Shown one piece after another: positions 1 to 8,675 of a stretch of 64,000 nt of DNA. The stretch spans positions 62,001-126,000 of the forward strand of contig JABARS010000003.1 in assembly GCA_019187085.1 (NCBI GenBank), written 5' to 3'. The stretch's first letter is position 1, and each line of letters opens with the position of its first letter. The notes beneath the pieces are model-generated. The model did not search any database. It was not told the origin of the DNA and saw nothing but the letters and a program-made list of their open reading frames with translations. The position numbers and the translations under genes are program-made. This DNA is from Pseudorhodoplanes sp. Its GTDB lineage: Bacteria; Pseudomonadota; Alphaproteobacteria; Rhizobiales; Xanthobacteraceae.

Positions 1-1036
1 ACACGAGCGCGACCGCCGCATACGCCTGCCAGGGCAGGACGAGCTGGCGCCCGCTGTGGCGCAGCCCGGCGATGATGAACACCGCCATGATCGCAAGGCC
101 GAGCCCGCCGACGGCGAGCACATGCAGCCCGGTATTGGGCGAGAACGGCGCGCCGAGCCCCGAGAGCCCGAGCGTCAGGAAGCCGATGCCGGACAGCGTA
201 TTGGCGCCGGCGAGCGCCAGCACCTCGCTGCGCAGGACGGGGCGGCCGATGAACCATTCGGCAAGCCGGTCGAGAAAGGCGGCGGCGGCGGCGAGCGCGA
301 GATAGGCGGGCACCGCCGAGTGCGGCGCGACGAGGGCGGCCGCGGCATAGAGCGCGGCGAGGCCGGCGGTGAGGTTCTGCCGGCCGGGATGCGGCCGGTA
401 GGGCGTTGTTTCCCCGCTCGGGTCGAGCGCCAGGTTAATCACGACGACATTGATGCGCGCGAGCGCAAGCGACAGGAAGACCAGGAAGAGGATGAGCGCC
501 GTCTGCAGCAGCCGGCCGGCCAGCTCGCCCATGTCGGCGAACCACGCAAAGCGGATGCCGATCTCGGCGGCGAGCAGCAGCGCCGCGCAGACGGCGAACG
601 AGCCGTGGCGCGTGCTGCCGCGCTGAAGCAGCGCCCTGAGCACGTACCAGAACAGCAGGCCGAGAAAGGCGATATCGGTCGTCGCCGCAAGCGGCAGGCC
701 GGCCTCGATCCCGGCAAGGCCGACCGCGCGCCCCGGCAGCCACAGGAACAACAGCAGCAGCAAGGCGCGGCCGCGGCGCGGGGGCGTGTCGGTCCATTCC
801 GGCACCGCCGAGGTCAGAAAGCCCGCGAGCGCCGCGCCATAGGTGCCGAAAATCATCTCGTGCGCGTGCCACTGGCTCGGCGAGATCGTGTGCACGAACG
901 GCAGCGAGAATCCGGCAAGCGACCAGACGAGCGGGGTGATCGCCGCATGCAGCGCCGCGACCGGGAAGAACAGGAACAGTCCTTCCGTCAGCAGCGGATG
1001 GCCGCTGTGTGCGTGTCCTTCGGTCTGGCAGGTCAT
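1..1036 (-). CDS. nnrS: NnrS family membrane protein (partial, C-terminus beyond left edge)
   Basis: Reading the minus strand from the ATG at 1036 gives MTCQTEGHAHSGHPLLTEG, then a very hydrophobic polytopic protein that is still open at base 1, so it is truncated by the window. The motif WHAHEMIFG near residue 55 is characteristic of NnrS, a haem- and copper-containing inner-membrane protein known from denitrifiers and linked to nitric-oxide tolerance; its exact activity is not settled. It starts only two bases after the stop of the ABC ATPase gene, so it is the last visible member of the TonB/ABC operon. The family call is firm; a role in NO stress here is inferred from the family and from the FNR-like box upstream of the operon. 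Confidence 0.88.
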   Translation of the reverse strand, partial: MTCQTEGHAHSGHPLLTEGLFLFFPVAALHAAITPLVWSLAGFSLPFVHTISPSQWHAHEMIFGTYGAALAGFLTSAVPEWTDTPPRRGRALLLLLFLWLPGRAVGLAGIEAGLPLAATTDIAFLGLLFWYVLRALLQRGSTRHGSFAVCAALLLAAEIGIRFAWFADMGELAGRLLQTALILFLVFLSLALARINVVVINLALDPSGETTPYRPHPGRQNLTAGLAALYAAAALVAPHSAVPAYLALAAAAAFLDRLAEWFIGRPVLRSEVLALAGANTLSGIGFLTLGLSGLGAPFSPNTGLHVLAVGGLGLAIMAVFIIAGLRHSGRQLVLPWQAYAAVALV

Positions 1037-1038
1037 CG

Positions 1039-1779
1039 TCAATGCACGCTCTCCCGTCCGTCGAACAGCTCGCGGAACGCGGGATCGGCCGACCAGGCCT
1101 CGACCAGCGCGAAGATGTCGCGTTCGCGGCGCCGGCCGGGCTCCCCGGCGATCGCGCGCGCCACCACGGGACCGTCGGCGCGGCGCGGCAGCAGCAGCAG
1201 GCGATGCGCGACGCGCACGGCTTCCCACAGATCGTGGGTGACGAACAGCGCCGAGAACTGCTCGCGCGCGGCCGCCTCGATCACGAGGTCCTGCAGGATG
1301 CGCTTCAGCCCGACATCGACCGCGGTGAAGGGCTCGTCGAAATAGACCATGTCGGGCCGCACCGCGAGCGCGCGCGCCACCGCCACGCGCTGGCGCATGC
1401 CGCCGGACAGTTCGGCGGGATACTTGTCGAGATCGTGCAGGCTCAGGCCGACATCCTGCGCGCGCTGCGCGACGATCGCCGCGCGCTCGGCGCGCGCGAC
1501 GCCGGCCGCGCGCAGGCCGTAGGCGATGTTGTCGTGGGCGGTGAACCAGGGCAGCAGCCGCGGCTCCTGGAAGACGACCGCATGCCGCCGGTAATGGCGC
1601 TGCACGCGCCCGCGCAGCGGGTCGAGCAGGCCGGCCGCGATCTGCAGCACGGTGGTCTTGCCGCAGCCCGAGGGGCCGAGCAGCGCGACGACCTCGCCGG
1701 CCGCGAGCGACAGGTCGAAATCCTCGAGCACCGCGCGCCCGAGAAAGGCATGGCCGACGCGTTCCAGCACGAGCCTCAT
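1039..1779 (-). CDS. ABC transporter ATP-binding protein (nitrate/sulfonate/taurine type)
   Basis: 246-residue ATPase of the SsuB/TauB/NrtD type. Walker A is GPSGCGKTT (about residues 35-43), the Q-loop is FQEPRLLPW, the signature is LSGGMRQR (about 124-131), Walker B is MVYFDEP and the H-loop histidine is in FVTHDLWEA. A longer frame extends upstream, but the ATG at 1779 overlaps the permease TGA in an ATGA junction, which fixes the start. It energises the permease encoded just before it. The substrate cannot be read from the ATPase; the linked TonB receptor suggests something too large or scarce to pass porins, such as a metal chelate. Confidence 0.93.
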   Translation of the reverse strand: MRLVLERVGHAFLGRAVLEDFDLSLAAGEVVALLGPSGCGKTTVLQIAAGLLDPLRGRVQRHYRRHAVVFQEPRLLPWFTAHDNIAYGLRAAGVARAERAAIVAQRAQDVGLSLHDLDKYPAELSGGMRQRVAVARALAVRPDMVYFDEPFTAVDVGLKRILQDLVIEAAAREQFSALFVTHDLWEAVRVAHRLLLLPRRADGPVVARAIAGEPGRRRERDIFALVEAWSADPAFRELFDGRESVH

Positions 1780-2588
1780 CGCTTGACGCCCCACGGCAGG
1801 CCGGCTTCCCGCCAGCGTTCGAGACGGTCGCGCAGGGGATGCAGCAGCGCGTATTCGGTCAGGAGCGCGAACGCGACCACCGCGACGATCAGTGCCATGA
1901 CGCGGGGAATGTCGAACAGCGCGCGCGCGGTGGCAAGCTCGCCGCCGATCCCCCCGGTATTGGAGAGAAGTTCGGCCATCACCGTGACCTTCCAGGCCGT
2001 GCCGGCGGTCGTCGTCCAGGCCGGGAACAGGTAGGAGATCAGATGCGGCAGGGTGAGCGTGCGGAAACGCAGCCACATGCCGCCGCCGAACGAGCGCGCC
2101 ATGGCATCGAGCGCGCGGTCGCGCGTGGCGACGCCTTCGAGGCCGCCGGCGAAGGAGATCGGCAGCGCCGCGACCACGACCGTCATCACCGCCGAGCCGC
2201 CCGAGGAGCCGAACCAGATCAGCGCCAGCACGATCCAGGCGATCGGCGGCACGCCGAGGATGACGGTGACGATGGGGCGCATCAGCCGCATCGCGGCAAA
2301 GGAATAGCCGGCGATCGCGCCGGTCAGCGTGCCGATGCCGACGGCGAGCGCAAAGCCGATCAGCGAGCGGACCGCGGTCTCGCCGGCCGCCCGCACGAAC
2401 CAGGGCTCGCGCAGGATGGCGGCGACTTCGTGCAGCGTCTCGACCGGGGAGGGCAGAACGAAGGAGCCGTAGAACTCATGCGCGCCCTGCCAGGCGGCGG
2501 CGATGCACAGGAGGCCGCAGGCGCCCGCCCACGCCGACCAGACATAGCGGCCGGCCCAGCCGATGAATGCCATCAGGCGGCGTACCAT
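1776..2588 (-). CDS. ABC transporter permease (SsuC/TauC-like)
   Basis: About 270 residues with several hydrophobic segments and the binding-protein-dependent permease domain; the EAA-type loop lies in the stretch ALDAMARSFGGGMWLRFRTL. It forms the membrane channel of the importer with the adjacent ATPase and binding protein. The ATG at 2588 is chosen; a TTG at 2594 would overlap the preceding stop and is an equally cheap alternative. The ATGA overlap with the ATPase gene and the two-base gap to the binding-protein gene indicate one transcript. Confidence 0.92.
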   Translation of the reverse strand: MVRRLMAFIGWAGRYVWSAWAGACGLLCIAAAWQGAHEFYGSFVLPSPVETLHEVAAILREPWFVRAAGETAVRSLIGFALAVGIGTLTGAIAGYSFAAMRLMRPIVTVILGVPPIAWIVLALIWFGSSGGSAVMTVVVAALPISFAGGLEGVATRDRALDAMARSFGGGMWLRFRTLTLPHLISYLFPAWTTTAGTAWKVTVMAELLSNTGGIGGELATARALFDIPRVMALIVAVVAFALLTEYALLHPLRDRLERWREAGLPWGVKR

Positions 2589-2590
2589 GA

Positions 2591-3586
2591 TCAAATGGCA
2601 TAGAACCGGTCATCCGGCTGGCGGCCGCCGATGATGCGCGGATCCTGCCGGGCGAGGACGTCGAACAGGGCGACGAGATCGCTGCGCGCCGCCGAGGCCG
2701 CGCGGGCGACGAGCTTGCTGAACGGGATGGAGCGCTCGATCATCGGGCGCGGCAATTCGAGCATGGCGGCCGTCGCCGACGCGGCGGCGGACGGGTCGCG
2801 CGTCACGGCCTGCACCGCCTGTTCGAACGCGCTTTGCACGGCGGCGATCGCGGGCTCGCCGTAGCGGCGCACGAAGACGTCGGTCACCGCAAGGCCGGCC
2901 TGCGGGATCACCGGGCGGCCGGTCGAGACCGCAAGCGCCGTCTGGCAATCGATGGCGCGCTCGAACGTCTTCAGGGAAAGGCTCGCGCGCACGATGGCGA
3001 CGCTCGCGGCCGGCTCGCTCAAAAGCGCGGCATCGACGCGGCCGGCAAGCAGCATCTGCACCGCCTCGATCGGCGTGCCGGAATAGTCGATCGTCATGTC
3101 GTCGGCGGTCAGGCTCGCGTCCGCCAGCATGCGGCGGAAGATATAGTCGGGCATGTCGTTGCGGAACGGCACCGCGACGCGCCGGCCCTTCAGGTCGGCG
3201 ACGCGGGCGACCGTGCCGCCGGGCGCGACCACATAGAGAAGGCCGTCGGTGAGCACGTTGACGAGGCGCACCGCCAGGCCGCGATTGTAGAGATTGGCGG
3301 CGGCATAAGTCGGCACGATCACCGCCGTCATGGTGCCGGAGCTCAAGCCCGCGCGCATCTCGTCCGGCGACTTCCAGGTCTTGAACGAGACCGAGGGCGA
3401 GATCGAGGCCAGCGCGCCGCTGGCGATTGCCTGCGCGGCGATAACTGACGGCGTCGCCGGCGGTCCCCAGATGGTCAGCGGCTCAGCGGCCCAGGCGCGC
3501 GAACGCAGCCCCGCAACAGCCAGCGGCAGGCTGGCGACAAAGCTGCGGCGGGACAGAAGCGGGGTGCGTTCGCGCGATCCGGACAT
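2591..3586 (-). CDS. ABC transporter substrate-binding protein (NMT1/TauA-like) with Tat signal
   Basis: 331-residue periplasmic binding protein. The N-terminus carries a twin-arginine motif, SRRSFVASLPLAVAGL, followed by an AWA cleavage site, so export is probably by the Tat route, in folded form. The body matches NMT1/TauA-type proteins: TIWGPPATPS near the start, ADLKGRRVAVPF in the first lobe and AGRVDAALLSEP in the second. The ATG at 3586 overlaps the TGA of the TonB-receptor gene. Tat export of a binding protein fits a ligand or cofactor loaded in the cytoplasm, but that is inference. The substrate is unknown. Confidence 0.9.
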   Translation of the reverse strand: MSGSRERTPLLSRRSFVASLPLAVAGLRSRAWAAEPLTIWGPPATPSVIAAQAIASGALASISPSVSFKTWKSPDEMRAGLSSGTMTAVIVPTYAAANLYNRGLAVRLVNVLTDGLLYVVAPGGTVARVADLKGRRVAVPFRNDMPDYIFRRMLADASLTADDMTIDYSGTPIEAVQMLLAGRVDAALLSEPAASVAIVRASLSLKTFERAIDCQTALAVSTGRPVIPQAGLAVTDVFVRRYGEPAIAAVQSAFEQAVQAVTRDPSAAASATAAMLELPRPMIERSIPFSKLVARAASAARSDLVALFDVLARQDPRIIGGRQPDDRFYAI

Positions 3587-5922
3587 CAGAACTTCGCTTT
3601 CAAACCTGCGTAGTAGCCGCGTCCATCGCCGGGCAGGAACGCAGCCTGATCGGGCCGCGCCTGATCGACGATCAGCGTCGACGACGCATAGTTTTCGTTG
3701 AACAGGTTGGTGATCTCGCCGAACACCGCATAGGTGTCGTTGATACGGTATTCGGTGCGCACATCGACGACCGCATACGGATCGGCGAACAGCGAATTCA
3801 TGTTGTCGACCGGCGTGCGCTCGGGAATCCAGCGCACGGCGCCCTGCAGCTTCCATTGCTCGGTGGCCTGGAATTGCAGCAGCGCGTTGATCAGGTGACG
3901 CGGCGCGCCGGCAAGCCGGTTGTTGCCGCGGATCGGATCGTTGTCGAAGTAGAATTCCTGGTAGGTATAGGCGACGCGCGCCGAAAGCCGGTCGGTCAGC
4001 TTGACGCCCGCGCCAAGCTCGACGCCAAGATGCGTGGTCTTGTCGGCGTTGACGGCGCCGAGCGAGGCGCCGCTGGTGTCGCGCAGGCTGAGCAGCTCGT
4101 TGTCGATCCAGGAATAATAGGCGACCACGTCCCACGAGAAGCGGTCGGTGCGGCCGCGCCAGCCGCCTTCCACGGTGGTCGCGGTCTGCGCCTTCAGGTC
4201 GGGAGTCAGGAACAGGGCGGTCTGCGTGGGACTGGCGGGATTACGGCCCGGGCTGCTGTTGGGCGTGCCGTTCACCGTGGCCAGCAGGTCATCGTGCGTG
4301 GGCGGCTCGAAGCTGCGGCTGACGGCGGCGAAATAGGTCTGCACCGCGTCGGGCCGCCAGGACAAAGCGAGGCTCGGCGTCCAGCCGTCATAGGAGCGCG
4401 AATAGGTCATGCTCTGCGTGGCGGTGTTGCCGCTCGCCTGCAGCACGGTCGGGTTGTTGGCGAAGAACTGCACCCAGGGCCTGGTCCCGAGGCTGTAGGT
4501 GTCGAAATTCGAGCGCGTGGCGTGCGAATAGGCGATCGCCGGAGACAGCGTCAGCACCGGGTTGAGCGGAATGTTCAGGCCGGCATTCAGCGACAGCGTG
4601 GTCGCCTCCAGCTCGCTCTCGCCGAACTTCTGCCCGGTCACGCCGCCGGGCATGTTGATGTAATTCTCGCGGCTCGCCGAGCCGGCCGAGAACTGCGCGG
4701 TGGTCTCGAACAGCGGCAGCACGGCCGCGTTCGGGTTGAAGGCGTAGCGCAGCGAGCCGGTGAAGTCGCCGCCTTCGGTCACGCGGATACCCGAGGAGAT
4801 CGGGAAGCGGAACGTGTCGTCGGTATAGCTGTAGCCGGCGGCGATATCGATGAGGTGCACGCCGTTCGTTGCGGTGGTGCGGAAGCCGGTGAGGAACTGG
4901 CTGGCGTCGCGCCGCGGCATGTCACGGACCACGTTCGGGCCGGGATTGATCGCGCCGCCGGCAACGGGGACCGGCCCGCGATGCACCTGGCGCGGATTGG
5001 CTTCCATGCCGGCCTTGGTCAGGGGACCGGCGACATCGAAGCCGAGATCGGTATAGCCCGCAAAGAAGCGCGTGCTCACATTCTCCGAATGCTTGACGCC
5101 GAAATTGGCGCTGACGCTCGTGCGCTCGGAGCTGTTGTAGTCGCGGAAGCCGTCGCGCTGGTTGGTGTCGAACTGGATCAGGCCGTCGACATTGCCATTC
5201 CTGAAGCCGGCCTGTCCGGCGCCGTTGATCTGGCCGAAGCTGCCGCCGCTCACCGACAGGCGCACGCCCGGCTGTGTCGAGCCGGTCGGCGAGACGAAGT
5301 TGAGCGCGCCGCCGAGCACGGTCGCGCCGAGACGATTCGCCATGTAGCCGCGATAGACCTCGATCGCCTCCGCCTGCTGCGGATTGGCGAAGCCCACGAT
5401 GTAGGAGCCGTCGGCGCGGTTGATCGGCAGGCCGTTCTGCAGCATCAGCACGCCGCGCTCGACCGGGTTCTGTTGCAGGCCGGAGCCGCGGATCTGGATG
5501 CGCGGCTGGTCATTGCCGCCGAAGAAGCTCTGCACCACGACGCCGGGCACGCCGGAGAGCGCGTTTGCGACGGTGGGGCTTGCGGTGTTGGCGTAATCCT
5601 GCTGCGGCACCAGCGCGACGCCGCCGGGCAGGGCGTTGAAGCGTTCCTGGACGCTCGACGTGGCCGGCGCGCTCGGCGCGGGCGCGGTGCCCGGCGTCGC
5701 GGGCGTCCGGCTCTCGGTCCGCTGCGTCTCCACGACGATCGGATCGAGCGAGATGGTCGAGCCAGGCGTCGCCGACTGGGCGTGCAGGGTCTGGGGAAGG
5801 GCGGCCAGCAGCGGCAGTAGCGCCACTCCGGTCAGCAGCCAATGATCTGCAAGGCGTGACACGCGATAGCGCGCTGCGTGCGGTGTGCCGTTGATGCGGA
5901 TGATCTCGTTTTGGTTATGCAT
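3586..5922 (-). CDS. TonB-dependent outer-membrane receptor
   Basis: 778-residue receptor. A signal peptide ends near LPQTLHAQS and is followed by a TonB-box-like DPIVVET. The plug carries RIQIRGSGL and GVLMLQNGLPINRADG. Then comes a beta-barrel rich in alternating aromatic strands, ending in a C-terminal phenylalanine (GLKAKF) as expected for an outer-membrane barrel. An in-frame extension to 6060 exists, but the ATG at 5922 has a G-rich ribosome site (GGGGGC) and a proper signal peptide. It heads the operon with the ABC importer and NnrS. The barrel resembles siderophore/metal-chelate receptors; I cannot assign a ligand. Confidence 0.92.
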   Translation of the reverse strand: MHNQNEIIRINGTPHAARYRVSRLADHWLLTGVALLPLLAALPQTLHAQSATPGSTISLDPIVVETQRTESRTPATPGTAPAPSAPATSSVQERFNALPGGVALVPQQDYANTASPTVANALSGVPGVVVQSFFGGNDQPRIQIRGSGLQQNPVERGVLMLQNGLPINRADGSYIVGFANPQQAEAIEVYRGYMANRLGATVLGGALNFVSPTGSTQPGVRLSVSGGSFGQINGAGQAGFRNGNVDGLIQFDTNQRDGFRDYNSSERTSVSANFGVKHSENVSTRFFAGYTDLGFDVAGPLTKAGMEANPRQVHRGPVPVAGGAINPGPNVVRDMPRRDASQFLTGFRTTATNGVHLIDIAAGYSYTDDTFRFPISSGIRVTEGGDFTGSLRYAFNPNAAVLPLFETTAQFSAGSASRENYINMPGGVTGQKFGESELEATTLSLNAGLNIPLNPVLTLSPAIAYSHATRSNFDTYSLGTRPWVQFFANNPTVLQASGNTATQSMTYSRSYDGWTPSLALSWRPDAVQTYFAAVSRSFEPPTHDDLLATVNGTPNSSPGRNPASPTQTALFLTPDLKAQTATTVEGGWRGRTDRFSWDVVAYYSWIDNELLSLRDTSGASLGAVNADKTTHLGVELGAGVKLTDRLSARVAYTYQEFYFDNDPIRGNNRLAGAPRHLINALLQFQATEQWKLQGAVRWIPERTPVDNMNSLFADPYAVVDVRTEYRINDTYAVFGEITNLFNENYASSTLIVDQARPDQAAFLPGDGRGYYAGLKAKF

Positions 5923-6019
5923 GCCGAAGCCCCCAGTGCCTGTTGCGATCGCCTTTCCGGCGATTCGCGCGTGTCTTGTTGTGATCTGGATGGCAAGCGG
6001 GCTGTCTTGATCGCCGCGG

Positions 6020-6060
6020 AGCGTAGTGAAGCACACTATGCCCCGCTTGATTTTAGTCAA
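6020..6060 (-). promoter_or_regulatory. Promoter of the TonB/ABC/nnrS operon with an FNR/FixK/NnrR-like box
   Basis: TTGATTTTAGTCAA at 6047-6060 matches the FNR/FixK-family pattern TTGA(T/C)-N4-(G/A)TCAA in both half-sites. On the minus strand the same bases give TTGACT (6060-6055), which could be a -35, with TAGTGT (6038-6033) at 16-base spacing as a -10. Alternatively the box acts as a class II activator site with TACGCT (6025-6020) as -10, placing its centre near -41. The site lies about 125 bases upstream of the receptor ATG. NnrR, the usual regulator of nnrS, belongs to this FNR/CRP family. Confidence 0.6.
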
Positions 6061-6156
6061 TGAATTGCAGCGTTGCAGTCGTGTGCGACTGGAAAGTCAC
6101 TACTCATGAAGTTTGGAAGTTCAGAAAAATACGCATCAATGCGCTGTGTGCACGAA

Positions 6157-6185
6157 TGGAATCGAATTATTTTGATCGATTCCAA
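6157..6185. promoter_or_regulatory. 9-bp inverted repeat and second TTG-N8-CAA site upstream of the TonB operon
   Basis: TGGAATCGA (6157-6165) and TCGATTCCA (6176-6184) form a perfect 9-bp inverted repeat with a 10-base AT-rich spacer. Overlapping it, TTGATCGATTCCAA (6172-6185) fits the loose TTG-N8-CAA pattern of FNR/CRP-family sites, though only one half-site is good. It lies between nadC and the receptor gene, both on the minus strand. It may be an operator of the operon or a weak terminator for nadC; it has no T-run. Confidence 0.4.
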
Positions 6186-6271
6186 TCTTTGAACGCATGT
6201 GGATGCGCATGCGGCAAATTGCACCATGCATGGCCGGCGCGTGCATGCCGTGCGTTCTGCGCCGCGATCTC

Positions 6272-7204
6272 TTACAGCGCGATGTCGAGTCCGATATCGA
6301 GATTGGGCGCCGAATGGGTGAGCGCGCCCGACGACAGATAGTCAACGCCGGTGGCCGCAATTTGCGCGGCGGTGTCGTGTGAGATATTGCCGGAGGCTTC
6401 GATGACGAGCCGGCCGGCGACGAGCGCCACCGCGGCCGTCATATCGGCCGTGCTCATATTGTCGAGCAGCACGACGTCGGCGAGGCCGGTCGCGAGCACC
6501 TCGCGCAACTGGTCGAGCGTGTCGACCTCGATCTCGATCTTGATCAGATGACCGGCTGAGGCGCGCGCGCCTTCGAGCGCGGCGCGGATGCCGCCGGCGA
6601 CCGCGATATGGTTGTCCTTGATCAGGATGGCGTCGTCGAGCCCGAAGCGGTGGTTGAAGCCGCCGCCGCAGCGCACCGCGTATTTCTGCAGCGCGCGCAG
6701 GCCGGGCGTCGTCTTGCGCGTGTCGGTGACGCGCGCCTTGGTGCCGGCGACCTTGGCGACGAGGGCGGCGGTGGCGGTGGCGATGCCCGACAGGTGGCCG
6801 GCGAAATTGAGCGCGGTGCGCTCGGCCGAGAGAATGGCGCGCGCCGTGCCCGCGATCGTCATCAGCGTCGTGCCGGCCGGGACGCTGTCGCCGTCGCGCG
6901 CGCTTGCGGCGATCGCGATTGCGGGGTCGAGCCGGCGGAAGGTCGCCGCCGCGAGCGGCAGGCCGGCAAGGGTGCCGGCCTTGCGCGTGACCATGGCGGC
7001 GCGCGCGGTCGCGCCCGGCGGCACGGTCGCGATCGAGGTGACGTCGCCGGCGCGCCCGAGGTCTTCGGCCAGCGCGCGCGTCACCGCCTCCTCGATCTCG
7101 AGCGGCGAGAGGAAGGCGCCGGGGCAGAGCAGGGAATCATGCGTCGTCCCGGCCGCGCGCAAGGCGCGAGAGCCGGGATCGACGTCAATCTGCCTGTTGG
7201 TCAT
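6272..7204 (-). CDS. nadC: Nicotinate-nucleotide pyrophosphorylase (carboxylating), quinolinate phosphoribosyltransferase
   Basis: 310 residues. NadC converts quinolinate and PRPP to nicotinate mononucleotide, CO2 and PPi in de novo NAD synthesis. Typical motifs are [47 protein letters not shown] with the substrate-binding Arg/Lys residues, [17 protein letters not shown], and [14 protein letters not shown] near the end. The ATG at 7204 has a good ribosome site (GGGGAGG). The N-terminus is about 25-30 residues longer than usual. It follows nadA on the same strand with a repeat-containing 113-base gap. Confidence 0.96.
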   Translation of the reverse strand: MTNRQIDVDPGSRALRAAGTTHDSLLCPGAFLSPLEIEEAVTRALAEDLGRAGDVTSIATVPPGATARAAMVTRKAGTLAGLPLAAATFRRLDPAIAIAASARDGDSVPAGTTLMTIAGTARAILSAERTALNFAGHLSGIATATAALVAKVAGTKARVTDTRKTTPGLRALQKYAVRCGGGFNHRFGLDDAILIKDNHIAVAGGIRAALEGARASAGHLIKIEIEVDTLDQLREVLATGLADVVLLDNMSTADMTAAVALVAGRLVIEASGNISHDTAAQIAATGVDYLSSGALTHSAPNLDIGLDIAL

Positions 7205-7225
7205 CTTGCGCCTCCCCGTCCGCTC

Positions 7226-7284
7226 ATTCCCGCGCAAGCGGGAATCCAGTGTTTTTGATTCCGGGTCCCCGCGTTCGCGGGGAC
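7226..7284. repeat. Two GC-rich palindromes between nadA and nadC
   Basis: ATTCCCGC-GCAA-GCGGGAAT (7226-7245) and GTCCCCGCG-TT-CGCGGGGAC (7265-7284) are perfect hairpins lying 19 bases apart. Paired palindromes of this kind are dispersed in Bradyrhizobium-like genomes. Here they sit inside the nadA-nadC transcript and could reduce read-through or protect message ends. Confidence 0.7.
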
Positions 7285-7317
7285 GAGCGGATACGGGTTC
7301 ATCCGAAAGTCCGCGAT

Positions 7318-8418
7318 TCAGTTCTTCAGATTGACCATCCGCTCGACCGAGCGGCGCGCCTTCTCGGCGATCGCGGGGTCGATCACGACTTCCTCTTTCA
7401 TGTAGACGAGGCTGTCGAGGATTTTCGGCAGCGTGATGCGCTTCATGTGCGGGCACAGATTGCACGGGCGCACGAACTCCACCTCGGGCAATTCCGCCTG
7501 CACGTTGTCGGCCATCGAGCATTCGGTGACCATGACCACGCGCTTGGGCCGCTTGTTGCGCACCCAGTCGATCATGTGCGCGGTCGAGCCGGTGAAGTCG
7601 GACTCCGCCAGCACGTCCGGCGGGCATTCCGGATGCGCGATGATCTTCAGGCCCGGGTCGTTGTCGCGGTACATGCGCAGCTCGTCGCCGGTGAAGCGCT
7701 CGTGCACCTCGCAGGCGCCCTTCCAGGCGATGATCTTCACCTTGGTCTGGGAGGCCACGTATTTCGCCAGATACTGGTCCGGCACGAAGATCACCGTGTC
7801 GGAGCCGAGGCTCTCCACGATCTGCAGCGCGTTGGACGAAGTGCAGCAGATGTCGACCTCCGCCTTCACGTCGGCGGAGGTGTTGACATAGGCCACGACC
7901 GGCACGCCCGGATAGCGCGCGCGCAGGAGGCGCACGTCCTCGCCGGTGATGGAGGAGGCGAGCGAGCAGCCGGCGCGGCTGTCGGGGATCAGCACGGTCT
8001 TGTCGGGATTGAGGATTTTCGAGGTCTCGGCCATGAAATGCACGCCGCACTGCACGATCACGTCGGCTTTCACCTTGGTCGCTTCGCGCGCGAGCTGCAG
8101 CGAGTCGCCGACGAAATCGGCGACGCAATTGTAGATTTCCGGCGTCTGGTAGTTATGCGCCAGAATGACGGCGTTGCGCTCGCGCTTGAGCGCGTTGATC
8201 GCCTTCACATAGGGCGCAAAGACCGGCCACTCGACCGCGGGCACCACGGTCTTGATGCGCTCGTAGAGATGCGCGGTCTCGGCGGCGACCTGCTCGTTCC
8301 ATTCCAGCGCCGGCATCGGCCTGACGCCGTACTTGCGTGCGGCCGCCGACAACATCGGCGGCGTAACGGCCGCGGCCGGACGGTTGCCCTGGGGGCCTTG
8401 CAGATCGAACAGCGGCAT
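7318..8418 (-). CDS. nadA: Quinolinate synthase A
   Basis: 366 residues. NadA condenses iminoaspartate with dihydroxyacetone phosphate to quinolinate using a [4Fe-4S] cluster. Visible signatures are [26 protein letters not shown] (Cys124), [22 protein letters not shown] (Cys265) and the C-terminal CNLCPHMKR, which contain the cluster cysteines. The frame is open to 8481, but the ATG at 8418 follows a clear GGGAGG ribosome site. No nadB lies between nadA and nadC, so iminoaspartate must come from an L-aspartate oxidase or dehydrogenase encoded elsewhere. Confidence 0.96.
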   Translation of the reverse strand: MPLFDLQGPQGNRPAAAVTPPMLSAAARKYGVRPMPALEWNEQVAAETAHLYERIKTVVPAVEWPVFAPYVKAINALKRERNAVILAHNYQTPEIYNCVADFVGDSLQLAREATKVKADVIVQCGVHFMAETSKILNPDKTVLIPDSRAGCSLASSITGEDVRLLRARYPGVPVVAYVNTSADVKAEVDICCTSSNALQIVESLGSDTVIFVPDQYLAKYVASQTKVKIIAWKGACEVHERFTGDELRMYRDNDPGLKIIAHPECPPDVLAESDFTGSTAHMIDWVRNKRPKRVVMVTECSMADNVQAELPEVEFVRPCNLCPHMKRITLPKILDSLVYMKEEVVIDPAIAEKARRSVERMVNLKN

Positions 8419-8435
8419 GGTCGCCTCCCGGTCCA

Positions 8436-8456
8436 ATATACTCATCTTGAGCATAT
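8436..8456. promoter_or_regulatory. Palindromic operator before nadA, likely NadQ-type
   Basis: ATATACTCA-TCT-TGAGCATAT (9-base arms plus 3-base centre) is a 21-bp palindrome with one mismatched pair. It starts 18 bases upstream of the nadA ATG, overlapping where a promoter or transcript start should lie. In alphaproteobacteria the nadA-nadC genes are known to be under a Nudix-related repressor, NadQ; a close candidate is encoded at 13398-14363. The assignment rests on position and symmetry; I could not compare it with a motif collection. Confidence 0.6.
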
Positions 8457-8675
8457 ATGGGGACGAAAATATCCGGCTCAAGAGGACCGGCTCACCCTTA
8501 TTATTCTCAATTCGAGCAAAAGCAATATACCACCTTCGCGGCGGCGGCGCTAGCCCCCCGGCGAGGGCAAGCCATGCGGTTCCTGGATCGGTCGCATCAC
8601 GAAGTTTCGTTATGGGGCGGGTGGGGCTGCGCTTATGTTCGGCGACCTCCGATTCACAGGCATGCCGGGCCCTTT

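Noticed and set aside
56..1345. 429-codon plus-strand open frame over the nnrS region
   Set aside because: Arg/Gly/Gln-rich translation without domains; it is antisense to nnrS and the ABC ATPase, which carry clear motifs.
3856..5820. 654-codon plus-strand open frame opposite the TonB receptor
   Set aside because: Low-complexity shadow caused by GC-rich third positions; the receptor on the other strand has a signal peptide, plug and C-terminal Phe.
5923..6060. 46-residue N-terminal extension of the TonB receptor
   Set aside because: It would place charged residues before the signal peptide and run through the FNR-like box; the ATG at 5922 has a better ribosome site.
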